Below are positions 42,393 to 50,570 of a stretch of 64,000 nucleotides of DNA, one piece after another. The stretch covers positions 1 to 64,000 of the forward strand of contig NZ_CAJF01000017.1 in NCBI RefSeq assembly GCF_000304335.1, written 5' to 3'. Under the pieces are notes generated by a model that was not told the DNA's origin, ran no database searches, and was given only the letters and a program-made list of their open reading frames with translations. Made by a program: the position numbers and the translations under genes. Source of the DNA: Microbacterium yannicii PS01 (GTDB lineage: Bacteria > Actinomycetota > Actinomycetes > Actinomycetales > Microbacteriaceae). Within the stretch, counting starts at the first letter, position 1; the number at the start of each line of letters is the position of its first letter.

Positions 42393-43486
42393 GCCTGCTC
42401 CTCCTGTCGGCCGAAGAGCTTGAGATAGACCCCGACGAGGACGGCGAGGATGGCGGCGAGCACGAGCGCCTGCGCCGCGGCTGCGCCGATGTCGCCCCGG
42501 GCCGTCATGTAGTCGAAGACGCGCACCGCGACCACCTCGGTTCCGGCGCCACCGCCGGTGAGCAGGTAGATGTCGTCGAAGTTGTTGAACGTCCAGATGA
42601 ACCGCAGCACGCACAGTACGGCGATCGTCGGGAGCAGCTGCGGCCACAGGATGTGCCAGAACCGCTGGGTGGGCGTGGCGCCGTCGATGCGCGCGGCCTC
42701 GTCGAGCACGTCCGGCACCGCCTGGAGCCGTGCGGTCAGGAAGAGGAAGGCGAACGGGAAGGAGCGCCACGCCTCGAAGCAGATCACCGTGAACAGCGCG
42801 ATCGGGAAGTCGATCTCCCAGCCGAAGATCGAGATGGGCAGCGACCGCTGCGACAGGAAGGCGACAGGCTCCTCCCAGCCGAGCACCGTCGTGCCGAACC
42901 AGTTCACGAACCCGTACTGCGGGTTCAGCAGGGTGGACCACACGAAGGTGGCCGCCACCACCGGGGCGACGTAGGGCAGAAGGAGTGATGCGCGGATCAG
43001 ACCGCGGCCGCGGAACGGCTTGCGCAGCGCCAGGGCGGCGATGAGCCCGATGCCGATCGCGAGCGCCGTCCCGCACACCGAGTAGACGATCGTCGTCCAC
43101 AGCGCGCCGAGGAAGCCGGGAGAGGTCAGCACCTCGACGAAGTTGTCGAGCGTGTACTCCCCGATGATGCCGGTGTCGCGGATGTTGAGCAGCCGCACCT
43201 GCTGGAACGCGAGGGCGACCGCCCAGACGATCGGGATGATCACGGCCACCGTGATGATGATCAGGGTGGGACTGATCAGCAGGAGGCCCGCTCGATTCTC
43301 TTCGCGGCTGCGACGGGACCGACCCCGCCGAGCCGGGAGCAGGTGCTCTCCGGCCCGGGCGTCCTCGTCGTCGTCGGGGACGGGGGCGGACCCGACAGGT
43401 CCGACCCCCCAGCCAGCTGAGTCACTGGAGCGACTCCTGGACGGATCGCGCCGCCTCGGCCGCGGTCGCCGCCGCCTGCTCGGCAT
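42389..43486 (-). CDS. Carbohydrate ABC transporter permease (CUT1, MalF-like), start uncertain
   Basis: Sugar permease with membrane segments beginning at AGLLLISPTLIIITVAVIIP and the EAA loop DEAARIDGATPTQRFWHILW. In this frame the only start codon before the first membrane segment is the ATG at 43486, which lies 65 bp inside the end of the binding-protein gene and gives a 365-residue product with a long charged head. A GTG at 43425 overlaps the upstream stop in the normal GTGA manner but is in another frame and stops near 43284. Either the start is the overlapping ATG or the N-terminal region carries a frameshift. The rest of the protein is typical. Confidence 0.82.
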   Translation of the reverse strand: MPSRRRRPRPRRRDPSRSRSSDSAGWGVGPVGSAPVPDDDEDARAGEHLLPARRGRSRRSREENRAGLLLISPTLIIITVAVIIPIVWAVALAFQQVRLLNIRDTGIIGEYTLDNFVEVLTSPGFLGALWTTIVYSVCGTALAIGIGLIAALALRKPFRGRGLIRASLLLPYVAPVVAATFVWSTLLNPQYGFVNWFGTTVLGWEEPVAFLSQRSLPISIFGWEIDFPIALFTVICFEAWRSFPFAFLFLTARLQAVPDVLDEAARIDGATPTQRFWHILWPQLLPTIAVLCVLRFIWTFNNFDDIYLLTGGGAGTEVVAVRVFDYMTARGDIGAAAAQALVLAAILAVLVGVYLKLFGRQEEQA

Positions 43487-44816
43487 CGCCGCCCTGAGAG
43501 ACCTCGTTCACGGCCGTGGCGACGGGCTGCTCACCCTGCAGCGCGCCGAGCAGGTCTCCCTGTCCCTGGGGAATCGCCCACCGCGCGATGTCCTCCGGTC
43601 CGGCCGCGACGGCCTCCAGCACCTCGGGCGCGTAGAAGTCCGACAGCGGAGCCTTGGTGTCGACGCCCGCGGGGAGCGTCGCCCACAGGTCGGAATACAC
43701 CGTCGGCTCGTCCGCAGTGCCGAACCGCACCGGGACCTTGCCCTCGGGCGCGATCGCGATCCAGTCCTCGTACCCGTCGCTCATCATGTACTCGATGAAG
43801 GCCTGCGAGTCCTCGGCGTTCGCACCGTCGGTGATCGTCCACGACGTGATCTCACCGAACTGGGCGGGCCCCTCGCCGTCCGGCCCGGCGATGGAGGTCA
43901 CGACGCCCGTGTTCGCCGCGAGGAACGCGGGGTCTGCCTCGCACTCCGGGCAGTTCGGCTTGGCGTCCTCGCGCAGGCCCGCCATCTCGTCCAGCACGAA
44001 GCTCGACCAGATGAACATCGCCGCGTCGCCGGCGAAGTAGGTCGCGCGTGTCGTGTCGACGTCCTGCGATCCGGGGACGGAGTAGTTGCTGGTGAGGTCG
44101 CCGTAGAAGCTGAGCGCCTCGACGCAGGGCGCGGAGTCGAGCTCGATCTCGCCGTCTTCGTTCACCAGCTCGCACCCGTTGCCCAGCGCGACCTGCTCGA
44201 ACGTCTGCTCGGTGAACGCGTCGCCGGGCGCCGTCGCGCCGACGAAACCAGCCAGCTCGGGCGAGTTCAGCGCCTCTGCCGCCTCGAGGATCTTGTCGTA
44301 GCTGTCGGGGGCATCCAGGCCGGCCGCTTCGAAGAGGTCGGACCGGTAGAAGAGCATCTGCAGCCACGACTCGCTCGGCACCGCGAGCTGGGTGTCTCCG
44401 TCAGCCGTAAGCTCGAGCGCGCGCTCCGAGAACGTCGAAGGATCGAGCGCGTCGACGGCGGCTGCCACGGCGTCGGTGTCCAGGAGTTCGTTGGCCGACA
44501 GGGTTCGCACCTGCGGAAGCGAGATGCCGCCGATCACGTCGGGGAGGTCTCCGGCGGCCGCCGACGACGTGATGAGCTGAGCGAACTGGTCTTCGGCGAC
44601 AGAGACGACCTCGACCTCGACTCCCGACTCCTCTTCGAAAGCGGCGACGATCTCTTCGGTCGCCGCGACCCGATCGGGAAGGTCTTCCTGGAGCCAGAAC
44701 GTGATGCCTTCGGCGTCATCGCCGCCGTCGTCGCCGCCGCCGGCGGTACAGCCCGCCAGCACCAGCGCTGCCGCGCAGACCGCTGTGATGGTGACTGCTG
44801 TGGAACGGATCTTCAC
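43422..44816 (-). CDS. Sugar ABC transporter substrate-binding lipoprotein (SBP_bac_1 family)
   Basis: Lipid-anchored sugar receptor of 464 residues. The signal peptide MKIRSTAVTITAVCAAALVL ends in AGC with the lipidated Cys at residue 23. Group-1 features are ITFWLQEDLPDRVAATEEIV near the N-terminus and DVIGGISLPQVRTLSANELL. It opens the operon that runs to the GH13 phosphorylase and is divergent from the ROK regulator at 44950. The promoter between them has consensus-quality boxes and a palindrome. Ligand is inferred to be an alpha-galactoside or sucrose-type sugar. Confidence 0.92.
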   Translation of the reverse strand: MKIRSTAVTITAVCAAALVLAGCTAGGGDDGGDDAEGITFWLQEDLPDRVAATEEIVAAFEEESGVEVEVVSVAEDQFAQLITSSAAAGDLPDVIGGISLPQVRTLSANELLDTDAVAAAVDALDPSTFSERALELTADGDTQLAVPSESWLQMLFYRSDLFEAAGLDAPDSYDKILEAAEALNSPELAGFVGATAPGDAFTEQTFEQVALGNGCELVNEDGEIELDSAPCVEALSFYGDLTSNYSVPGSQDVDTTRATYFAGDAAMFIWSSFVLDEMAGLREDAKPNCPECEADPAFLAANTGVVTSIAGPDGEGPAQFGEITSWTITDGANAEDSQAFIEYMMSDGYEDWIAIAPEGKVPVRFGTADEPTVYSDLWATLPAGVDTKAPLSDFYAPEVLEAVAAGPEDIARWAIPQGQGDLLGALQGEQPVATAVNEVSQGGDAEQAAATAAEAARSVQESLQ

Positions 44817-44882
44817 CGTACGCCTCCTCGCGCTTCATCGTGCAGGTGTGCTCGGCCGCGCCACCGCGGCGGATATGTATAG

Positions 44883-44911
44883 AAGCTAGGTGCGTTATGT
44901 CTAGCTGTCAA
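44883..44911 (-). promoter_or_regulatory. Promoter with embedded palindrome for the galactoside operon
   Basis: On the minus strand TTGACA (44911-44906) and TAGCTT (44888-44883) are 17 bases apart, a near-ideal sigma-70-type promoter. The arms AGCTAG (44884-44889) and CTAGCT (44901-44906) form an exact inverted repeat across the spacer, a good site for the ROK repressor encoded next door. A plus-strand promoter for that gene (TTATGT 44895, TAGAAT 44919-44924) overlaps it. Confidence 0.65.
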
Positions 44912-44949
44912 GCATAATTAGAATCGTCAGCGGACAGGAGATACACCCG

Positions 44950-46095
44950 ATGCCCGGACCCGGCGACGTTCTGGACCTCATTCGCGAACGTGGCGCCCTG
45001 ACGCGCGGAGAGGTTCTCGAGCACACGGGGCTCTCGCGCATGACGGTTTCGAGCCGCATCGACGCCCTCCTCGAGGCCGGGCTGCTCGTGGAACAGGGGA
45101 CCGATCGCGTCACGGGCGGCCGGCCCTCGCGCCGGCTCGAGTTCAACCTGGCGCACGGGTCGGTGGTGACGGCATCCGTCGACACCACCCACACCACCGT
45201 CGCGATCACCGACCTCGCCGGCCGCATCCGCAGCGAGCGCCGCGTGGACGTCGCCGTCGCGGACGGACCCGTGCGCACCCTGGACGCCGTCGTCGACGCC
45301 ACCCGCGCCCTCGTCGGCAGCTCGAACGGTCTCGAGGGCATCGCTGCGATCGGGATCAGCGTTCCCGGCCCGGTCGATCCCGACACCGGGCGCCCGAGTC
45401 AGCCGCCGATCATGCCCGGCTGGGACGGCTACCCGATTCCGGAGCACCTCACCGACGCGCTGGGCGTGCCCGCCCTCGTGGCGAACGACGCCGACGCGGC
45501 GGCGCTGGGCGAGCAGCGCAGCGCTCACCCGAACTCGCGGTCCCTGTGCTTCATCAAGGTGTCGTCGGGCATCGGGACGGGCATCGTCCTCGGCGGCCAG
45601 GTCTATCGCGGCACGGACGGCGGCGCCGGCGACATCGGCCACGTGAAGATCGCGGGGTACGACCACCTCGTCTGCCAGTGCGGCGCACACGGCTGCCTCG
45701 CTGCCGTCGCCTCGGGTCGCGCCGTGGCGCGCGCCCTCACCGATCTGGGCAAGCCGGCGTCGTCCGCGTCCGATGTCGGGGCCTATCTCGCCGACGGGGA
45801 TCCCGACGCCGCCCGGCTCACGCAGCAGGCCGGACGCGTTCTCGGCGAGGTGGTCGCCACCGTCGTGTCGCTCCTCAACCCCGCCGAGGTGGTCCTCGGC
45901 GGCATGCTCGCGTCGGCACCGCTCCTCACCGGCGTGCGCGAGACGCTCTACCCCCGATCGCTGCCCCGCGCCACCCGCCATCTGACGGTCAGTCTGTCGA
46001 CGCTCTCCCAGCGGGCGGCGACGGTCGGGCTCGCGGCGCTCGTCGTCGACCGCGAGTACTCGCCGGCGGCCGTAAACAGGGCCCTGAGCAGCTGA
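44950..46095 (+). CDS. ROK-family transcriptional regulator (XylR/NagC type)
   Basis: Sugar-responsive repressor of 381 residues. An N-terminal winged helix (RGALTRGEVLEHTGLSRMTV near 17) precedes the ROK domain, with ISVPGPVDPDTGRPSQPP near 136, NDADAAALGE, SSGIGTGIVLGG and the zinc motif CQCGAHGCLAAV near 243. It is divergent from the binding-protein gene and its candidate operator overlaps that promoter. It therefore most likely represses the galactoside/phosphorylase operon until sugar is present. A kinase role is unlikely because of the DNA-binding head. Confidence 0.9.
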   Translation: MPGPGDVLDLIRERGALTRGEVLEHTGLSRMTVSSRIDALLEAGLLVEQGTDRVTGGRPSRRLEFNLAHGSVVTASVDTTHTTVAITDLAGRIRSERRVDVAVADGPVRTLDAVVDATRALVGSSNGLEGIAAIGISVPGPVDPDTGRPSQPPIMPGWDGYPIPEHLTDALGVPALVANDADAAALGEQRSAHPNSRSLCFIKVSSGIGTGIVLGGQVYRGTDGGAGDIGHVKIAGYDHLVCQCGAHGCLAAVASGRAVARALTDLGKPASSASDVGAYLADGDPDAARLTQQAGRVLGEVVATVVSLLNPAEVVLGGMLASAPLLTGVRETLYPRSLPRATRHLTVSLSTLSQRAATVGLAALVVDREYSPAAVNRALSS

Positions 46096-46121
46096 GCCGC
46101 CGGACACGGCAGAATCGAAGC

Positions 46122-46997
46122 ATGCCCGCCGCGCCGAACCTGCTCGCCGACCATGCCTGCCTCATCGTCCACGGCAGTGACCGCCCGGGTATCGTCGCCG
46201 CCGTCTCGGCGATGATCACGCGGATCGGCGGGAACATCGTCGCGTTCGACCAGTACTCGGACGACCCGATCGGCGGGGCGTACTTCCAGCGCGTGGTCTT
46301 CCACCGGCCGGGCTTCGCGGCGGATCGGCCCGAGATCGAGGCCGGGATCGCCACGACGCTCGCCGACTTCGAGCTGGAGTGGTCGCTCACCGACCAGTCG
46401 GTGCCCAAGCGCATGGCGATCCTGGCGTCGCAGCAGGACCACTGCCTTCTCGACCTGCTGTGGCGGCACCGCCGCGGCGACCTTCCCGTCACCATCCCGA
46501 TGGTGATCTCGAACCACACCACGTCGGCCGAAGACGTGCGCTCGTTCGGGGTGCCCTTCTTCCACGTGCCGTCGGCGCCCGGTCCCGACAAGTCCGCCGC
46601 CGAGGCGAAGATCGTGGAGCTGCTGAAGGGCAACGTCGACTTCGTGGTGCTCGCCCGCTACATGCAGATCCTGTCGGGCGACTTCCTGTCGCAGCTCGGG
46701 GTGCCCGTCATCAACATCCACCACTCCTTCCTTCCGGCCTTCATCGGCGCCGAGCCGTACAAGAAGGCCAAGCAGCGCGGCGTGAAGCTCATCGGAGCCA
46801 CCTCGCACTACGTCACCGACGACCTCGACGAGGGGCCGATCATCGAGCAGGACACGGTGCGGGTCACCCACGCCGACTCGGCGGCGGAACTGGCCCGGCG
46901 CGGCGCCGACGTCGAGCGTCAGGTGCTGTCGCGAGCCGTGCTGTGGCACGCCGAAGACCGCGTGATCCGCCACGGCAACCACACGATCGTCTTCTAG
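46122..46997 (+). CDS. purU: Formyltetrahydrofolate deformylase
   Basis: Hydrolyses 10-formyltetrahydrofolate to tetrahydrofolate and formate; 291 residues, starting MPAAPNLLADHACLIVHGSD. Residues 10-85 form an ACT domain (DRPGIVAAVSAMITRIGGNI). The formyltransferase domain follows, with the catalytic Asn and His in VINIHHSFLPAF near residue 206 and the Asp in YVTDDLDEGPIIEQD near 237. It starts 26 bp after the ROK gene and converges on an IclR gene with overlapping stops. The pairing with a cyclodeaminase-family gene nearby suggests one-carbon handling, perhaps from methoxylated aromatics; that link is inferred. Confidence 0.95.
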   Translation: MPAAPNLLADHACLIVHGSDRPGIVAAVSAMITRIGGNIVAFDQYSDDPIGGAYFQRVVFHRPGFAADRPEIEAGIATTLADFELEWSLTDQSVPKRMAILASQQDHCLLDLLWRHRRGDLPVTIPMVISNHTTSAEDVRSFGVPFFHVPSAPGPDKSAAEAKIVELLKGNVDFVVLARYMQILSGDFLSQLGVPVINIHHSFLPAFIGAEPYKKAKQRGVKLIGATSHYVTDDLDEGPIIEQDTVRVTHADSAAELARRGADVERQVLSRAVLWHAEDRVIRHGNHTIVF

Positions 46998-47815
46998 ATC
47001 AGGCGCAGCTCGGCGTCGATCGCCGTCGCCGCGGCCTGCAGTCTCGGCAGATAGGCGTCGAGGACGTGCTCGACGGTGTCGCGCGTGGCGCTCGTCGAGA
47101 CGTTGACGGCGGCGACGACCTCGCCCCGCCGGTCACGCACCGGCACGGCGACCGAGCGCAGTCCGGGCTCGAGCTCGCCGTCGACCAGCGCCCATCCCTG
47201 CTCGCGGACGCGGGCCAGTTCCGCCCGCAGCGCGGCGGCGTCGGTGAGGGTTCGCTCGGTGAGGGCCTGCGGAGCGGATGCGGTCAGCAGGGCCTGGACC
47301 GCGGCATCCGGCTGCTCGGCCAGCAGCACACGCCCCATGGACGTCGCGTAGGCCGGGAACCTCGTGCCGATCGTGATGCGCACGCTCATGATGCGACGGG
47401 TGGGCACGCGAGCGACGTAGACGATGTCGGCGCCGTCGAGGACCGCCGCAGAGACGCTCTCGTCCACCTCGTGCGAGAGGCGCTCGAGGTGCGGCTGCAC
47501 GACCTCGGGGATCGACACGGCGCTGAGGTAGCTGAATCCGAGTTCGAGCACCCGCGGCGTGAGGGCGAACCGCGCGCCCACGCCCGTCGCTGAGCCTGAC
47601 CCGGTCGCTGAGCCTGTCGAAGCGCGCACGTATCCGAGCTGCTCGAGGGTGCGGAGGAACCTTCCCGCCGCGGCACGCGTGATCCCGGCGCGCCGAGCGA
47701 CGTCGCTCAGGGTGAGCTCGGCGTGCTCCGCGTCGAATGCGCGGATGACGGCCAGCCCGCGCGCGAGCGACTGCACGAAATCGCCCGAGGGCGCCGACCG
47801 GGGCTCTTCACTCAC
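46994..47815 (-). CDS. IclR-family transcriptional regulator (PcaR/PcaU-like)
   Basis: Regulator of 273 residues with an N-terminal winged helix (FVQSLARGLAVIRAFDAEHA, DVARRAGITRAAAGRFLRTL) and a GAF-type IclR effector domain (HEVDESVSAAVLDGADIVYV, VRITIGTRFPAYATSMGRVL). The QSLxRGLxVI opening is typical of PcaR/PcaU/PobR, which control protocatechuate and 4-hydroxybenzoate genes. An unusual STGSATGSGSATGVG stretch near residue 66 is encoded by dispersed-repeat copies at 47586-47624 and sits in the wing linker. It probably controls the adjacent pca genes; the effector is inferred. Confidence 0.87.
   Translation of the reverse strand: MSEEPRSAPSGDFVQSLARGLAVIRAFDAEHAELTLSDVARRAGITRAAAGRFLRTLEQLGYVRASTGSATGSGSATGVGARFALTPRVLELGFSYLSAVSIPEVVQPHLERLSHEVDESVSAAVLDGADIVYVARVPTRRIMSVRITIGTRFPAYATSMGRVLLAEQPDAAVQALLTASAPQALTERTLTDAAALRAELARVREQGWALVDGELEPGLRSVAVPVRDRRGEVVAAVNVSTSATRDTVEHVLDAYLPRLQAAATAIDAELRLI
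47586..47624. repeat. Dispersed TTCGACAGGCTCA repeat, copy 4 (one and a half units)
   Basis: GTCGCTGAGCCTGACCC (47586-47602) is followed directly by GGTCGCTGAGCCTGTCGAAG (47603-47622), a partial and a full unit in tandem. They lie inside the IclR gene and code for the Ser/Gly/Thr stretch in its DNA-binding region linker. Confidence 0.7.
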
Positions 47816-47923
47816 TCGCCGTGCTCCTCGCGGGTGGAACGGGTGTCCGTACGCGAGACTATCGCGCCGTCCTCACCGTCCCCACGGCCCCTCCACTCGC
47901 CGCTGGCGCGTCGAGCGGAGCCT

Positions 47924-48553
47924 CTAGCCGCGTGGGCCCAGCCGGGCGAGCATGCGCGCCAGCTCGCCCCGCACGTCGGCGATCTCGCGCAGTTCACCCT
48001 CGGCCCGTCCGAGGGCGTCATCCAGCCCGTCGCCGGAGGTGCGATGCCCCGCGAGCAGCTCGAGGTCGGCCCGGGTGGTCGCGACGATCCCACCGAGCGC
48101 GGCGGCGAGGGCCTGGCCGGCGACGAGCAGGTCGGCTCGCACGTTCGGATTGCCGATCTCGGCCAGCAGACGCACCTCGTCGACGAGGGATGCCGCGACC
48201 CGCCCCACCGCCAGCGACGACTCCGTCGCCTCCACGGTGGCCGCGCGCACGGCGCGCTCACGCTCCGGGCCGTCCTCCATCGCCAGGGCCGCGCCGAACT
48301 CCGCCGAGCGCACGCCGTCCGCTTCGGCCGCTCCGGTCGCCTGCCGCCGGATGCGACCGACGCGTTCCCGCGCCCGCGCGGCCTCCGGCTCGTCGGGCGT
48401 GTAGGCGGCGACCATTCCGAGCAGCGCCGCCGAGATGCCGGTCATGACCGCGCACGCCGCGCCCCCGCCGGGCGCGCCGTGACCTTCCGCGAGCCGGTCG
48501 AGCCACTCGTCGAGCGGGGTCGCGGCAGGGATGAGATCGTCGTCGGCCATCAT
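47924..48553 (-). CDS. Cyclodeaminase/cyclohydrolase family protein (FTCD C-terminal domain-like)
   Basis: Helical protein of 209 residues related to formimidoyltetrahydrofolate cyclodeaminase and methenyltetrahydrofolate cyclohydrolases (FchA). The family opening is clear: PLDEWLDRLAEGHGAPGGGAACAVMTGISAALLGMVAAYT at about 12-51. The later SLVDEVRLLAEIGNPNVRADL (near 142) matches the conserved helix pair. Preferred start is the first of two adjacent ATG codons, after GAGGAGC. It lies between the IclR gene and pcaF, near purU. The 147-bp gap on its upstream side holds no gene and no clear signal. Confidence 0.87.
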   Translation of the reverse strand: MMADDDLIPAATPLDEWLDRLAEGHGAPGGGAACAVMTGISAALLGMVAAYTPDEPEAARARERVGRIRRQATGAAEADGVRSAEFGAALAMEDGPERERAVRAATVEATESSLAVGRVAASLVDEVRLLAEIGNPNVRADLLVAGQALAAALGGIVATTRADLELLAGHRTSGDGLDDALGRAEGELREIADVRGELARMLARLGPRG

Positions 48554-48700
48554 GCTCCTCGGCGTCGGCGTGCTCCGCCGGTGGGGGCGACGGATGCCGT
48601 CACCCTATGGTCCGGACGCCCCCGGCCCAGGGGGCTTGACTCTCCACTCGTCGGGACCGCACGTGTTCCGCCGAGACCGCAGGTTGCGGGCGCTCGTCGG

Positions 48701-49870
48701 TCAGCGCTCGAGCACCACCGCGAGGCCCTGGCCCACGCCGATGCAGATCGCGGCGACCGCGACGCCGCCGCCGCGGCGCTTCAGCTCGTGCGCGGCGCGC
48801 CCGATGATCCGTCCGCCGGAGGCCCCCAGCGGGTGCCCGATCGCGATGGCGCCGCCGTGGATGTTGAGCTTCGCGGGGTCGAGCTCGGTCCACAGCTGCA
48901 GGCAGGCGAGGCTCTGCGAGGCGAACGCCTCGTTCAGCTCGACGAAGTCGACGTCCGCCCAACTGCGGCCGGCCCGGGCAAGGGCGCGGTTGGCCGCTTC
49001 GACCGGCGCGATCCCGAACACGTCGGGGTCGTTGCCGAAGACGCCCCGGCCGGTGATGCGAGCGAGGGGCTCGGCATCCATCGCCCCCTCTGCGCCGAGC
49101 AGGACCGCGGAGGCTCCGTCGTTGATCGACGACGAGTTGCCCGCGGTCACGGTGCCGTCTGCGGCGAAGAGCGCCTTCAGGCCACCCAGCTTCTCGAGCG
49201 TCGTGTCATCGCGGATGCCTTCGTCGCGCGCGAGCTCGGCACCGGCGACCTGCACGATCTCGTCGTCGAAGACGCCGCCCGCCCACGCCTCGGCGGCGAG
49301 GCGGTGGCTCTGCAGCGCGAAGGCGTCCTGCTCCTCCCGCGAGATGCGGTAGATCGAGGCCAGCTTCTCGGCCGACTCGCCGTTCGCGATCGTCCACTCC
49401 TTCGGCAGCGCCCTGTTGACCATGCGCCAGCCGATGGCGGTGTTCCACAGGGTCTGGTTGCCGACCGCGGGCCACGGCTTCGCAGACTTCTCCACCACGA
49501 ACGGGGCCCGGCTCATGGACTCGACGCCACCGGCGAGCACGATGTCGGCGTCCCCCGCTTCGATCGCCCGCGACCCCTGGATGACCGCCTCGATGCTCGA
49601 TCCGCAGAGCCGGTTGACGGTCACACCCGGCACGCTCGTCGGGAATCCGGCGAGCAGTGCACCCATGCGGGCGACGTTGCGGTTGTCCTCGCCCGCCTGG
49701 TTCGCGTCGCCGAACACGACCTCCTCGATGCGGGCCGGATCGAGCCCGGTCCGCTCGACGGCCGCCTTCATGACGACGGCGGCGAGGTCGTCGGGGCGGA
49801 CGCCCGAGAGACCGCCCGCGGCACGGCCGAACGGCGTGCGGAGGGCGTCGTAGATGTAGGTGGCAGGCAT
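48701..49870 (-). CDS. pcaF: Beta-ketoadipyl-CoA thiolase
   Basis: Thiolase of 389 residues that cleaves beta-ketoadipyl-CoA to succinyl-CoA and acetyl-CoA, the last step of the pathway. The acyl-carrying cysteine is C89 in VNRLCGSSIEAV. The catalytic His lies in IAIGHPLGASGGRI and the second cysteine in AAICIGVGQG, where Gly is more usual than Val. EEVVFGDANQAGEDNRNVAR is typical of PcaF-type thiolases. It follows pcaJ by one base. An acetyl-CoA acetyltransferase would look similar; the operon settles the call. Confidence 0.93.
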   Translation of the reverse strand: MPATYIYDALRTPFGRAAGGLSGVRPDDLAAVVMKAAVERTGLDPARIEEVVFGDANQAGEDNRNVARMGALLAGFPTSVPGVTVNRLCGSSIEAVIQGSRAIEAGDADIVLAGGVESMSRAPFVVEKSAKPWPAVGNQTLWNTAIGWRMVNRALPKEWTIANGESAEKLASIYRISREEQDAFALQSHRLAAEAWAGGVFDDEIVQVAGAELARDEGIRDDTTLEKLGGLKALFAADGTVTAGNSSSINDGASAVLLGAEGAMDAEPLARITGRGVFGNDPDVFGIAPVEAANRALARAGRSWADVDFVELNEAFASQSLACLQLWTELDPAKLNIHGGAIAIGHPLGASGGRIIGRAAHELKRRGGGVAVAAICIGVGQGLAVVLER

Positions 49871-49871
49871 G

Positions 49872-50570
49872 TCAGTCCTCGGTTCCTTGGCCGGTCGAAG
49901 AGGCGGACGCCGCGGCTTCCCGCAGGCGGAGTCCGGTGAGTTCGGCGAGCGATTCCACGGTGTTGTCGCCGAAGGCCTCGCGCACCGCGAAGCCGTCGGG
50001 GGTCACGTCGAAGATCGCGTGATCGGTGTAGACGCGGGTGACGCAGCCGACACCGGTCAGGGGATACGTGCACTGCTCGACGAGCTTGGACTCGCCGGTC
50101 TTGGTCAGCAGGTCGGTCATGACGTAGACGTTCTTGGCGCCGATCGCGAGGTCCATCGCGCCGCCGACGGCCGGGATGGCACCGGGCGCACCCGTCGACC
50201 AGTTGGCGAGGTCGCCGTCCTGCGAAACCTGGAACGCGCCGAGCACGCAGACGTCGAGGTGCCCGCCGCGCATCATTCCGAACGAGTCGGCGTGGTGGAA
50301 GTAGGCGGCACCGGACAGAGCGGTGACGGGCTGCTTGCCGGCGTTGATGAGGTCGGGGTCGACGAGGCCGGGAGCGGGCTTGGGCCCCATGCCCAGCATG
50401 CCGTTCTCGGTGTGCAGGATGATCTCGAGGTCGTCGGGCAGGAAGTCGGCGACGAGAGTCGGTGCGCCGATGCCGAGGTTGACGTACGAGCCCTCGGGGA
50501 TGTCGGCGGCGATGCGGGCGGCGAGCTCGTCGCGCGAGACCCGCGTGGCCGTGGGCTGGTCGGTGGTCAC
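49872..50570 (-). CDS. pcaJ: 3-oxoadipate CoA-transferase subunit B
   Basis: Beta subunit of the enzyme that moves CoA from succinyl-CoA to beta-ketoadipate; 232 residues. The GTG start at 50570 overlaps the pcaI stop (GTGA). The active-site glutamate is in LHTENGMLGMGP near residue 51. The N-terminus IAADIPEGSYVNLGIGAPTL and GHLDVCVLGAFQVSQDGDLA are family hallmarks. It works as a complex with the PcaI protein encoded immediately upstream. A C-terminal Ala/Ser tail follows LAELTGLRLREA. Confidence 0.94.
   Translation of the reverse strand: MTTDQPTATRVSRDELAARIAADIPEGSYVNLGIGAPTLVADFLPDDLEIILHTENGMLGMGPKPAPGLVDPDLINAGKQPVTALSGAAYFHHADSFGMMRGGHLDVCVLGAFQVSQDGDLANWSTGAPGAIPAVGGAMDLAIGAKNVYVMTDLLTKTGESKLVEQCTYPLTGVGCVTRVYTDHAIFDVTPDGFAVREAFGDNTVESLAELTGLRLREAAASASSTGQGTED

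Noticed and set aside
48701..49870. General acetyl-CoA acetyltransferase
   Set aside because: Its position one base after pcaJ and its PcaF-type motifs favour beta-ketoadipyl-CoA thiolase.
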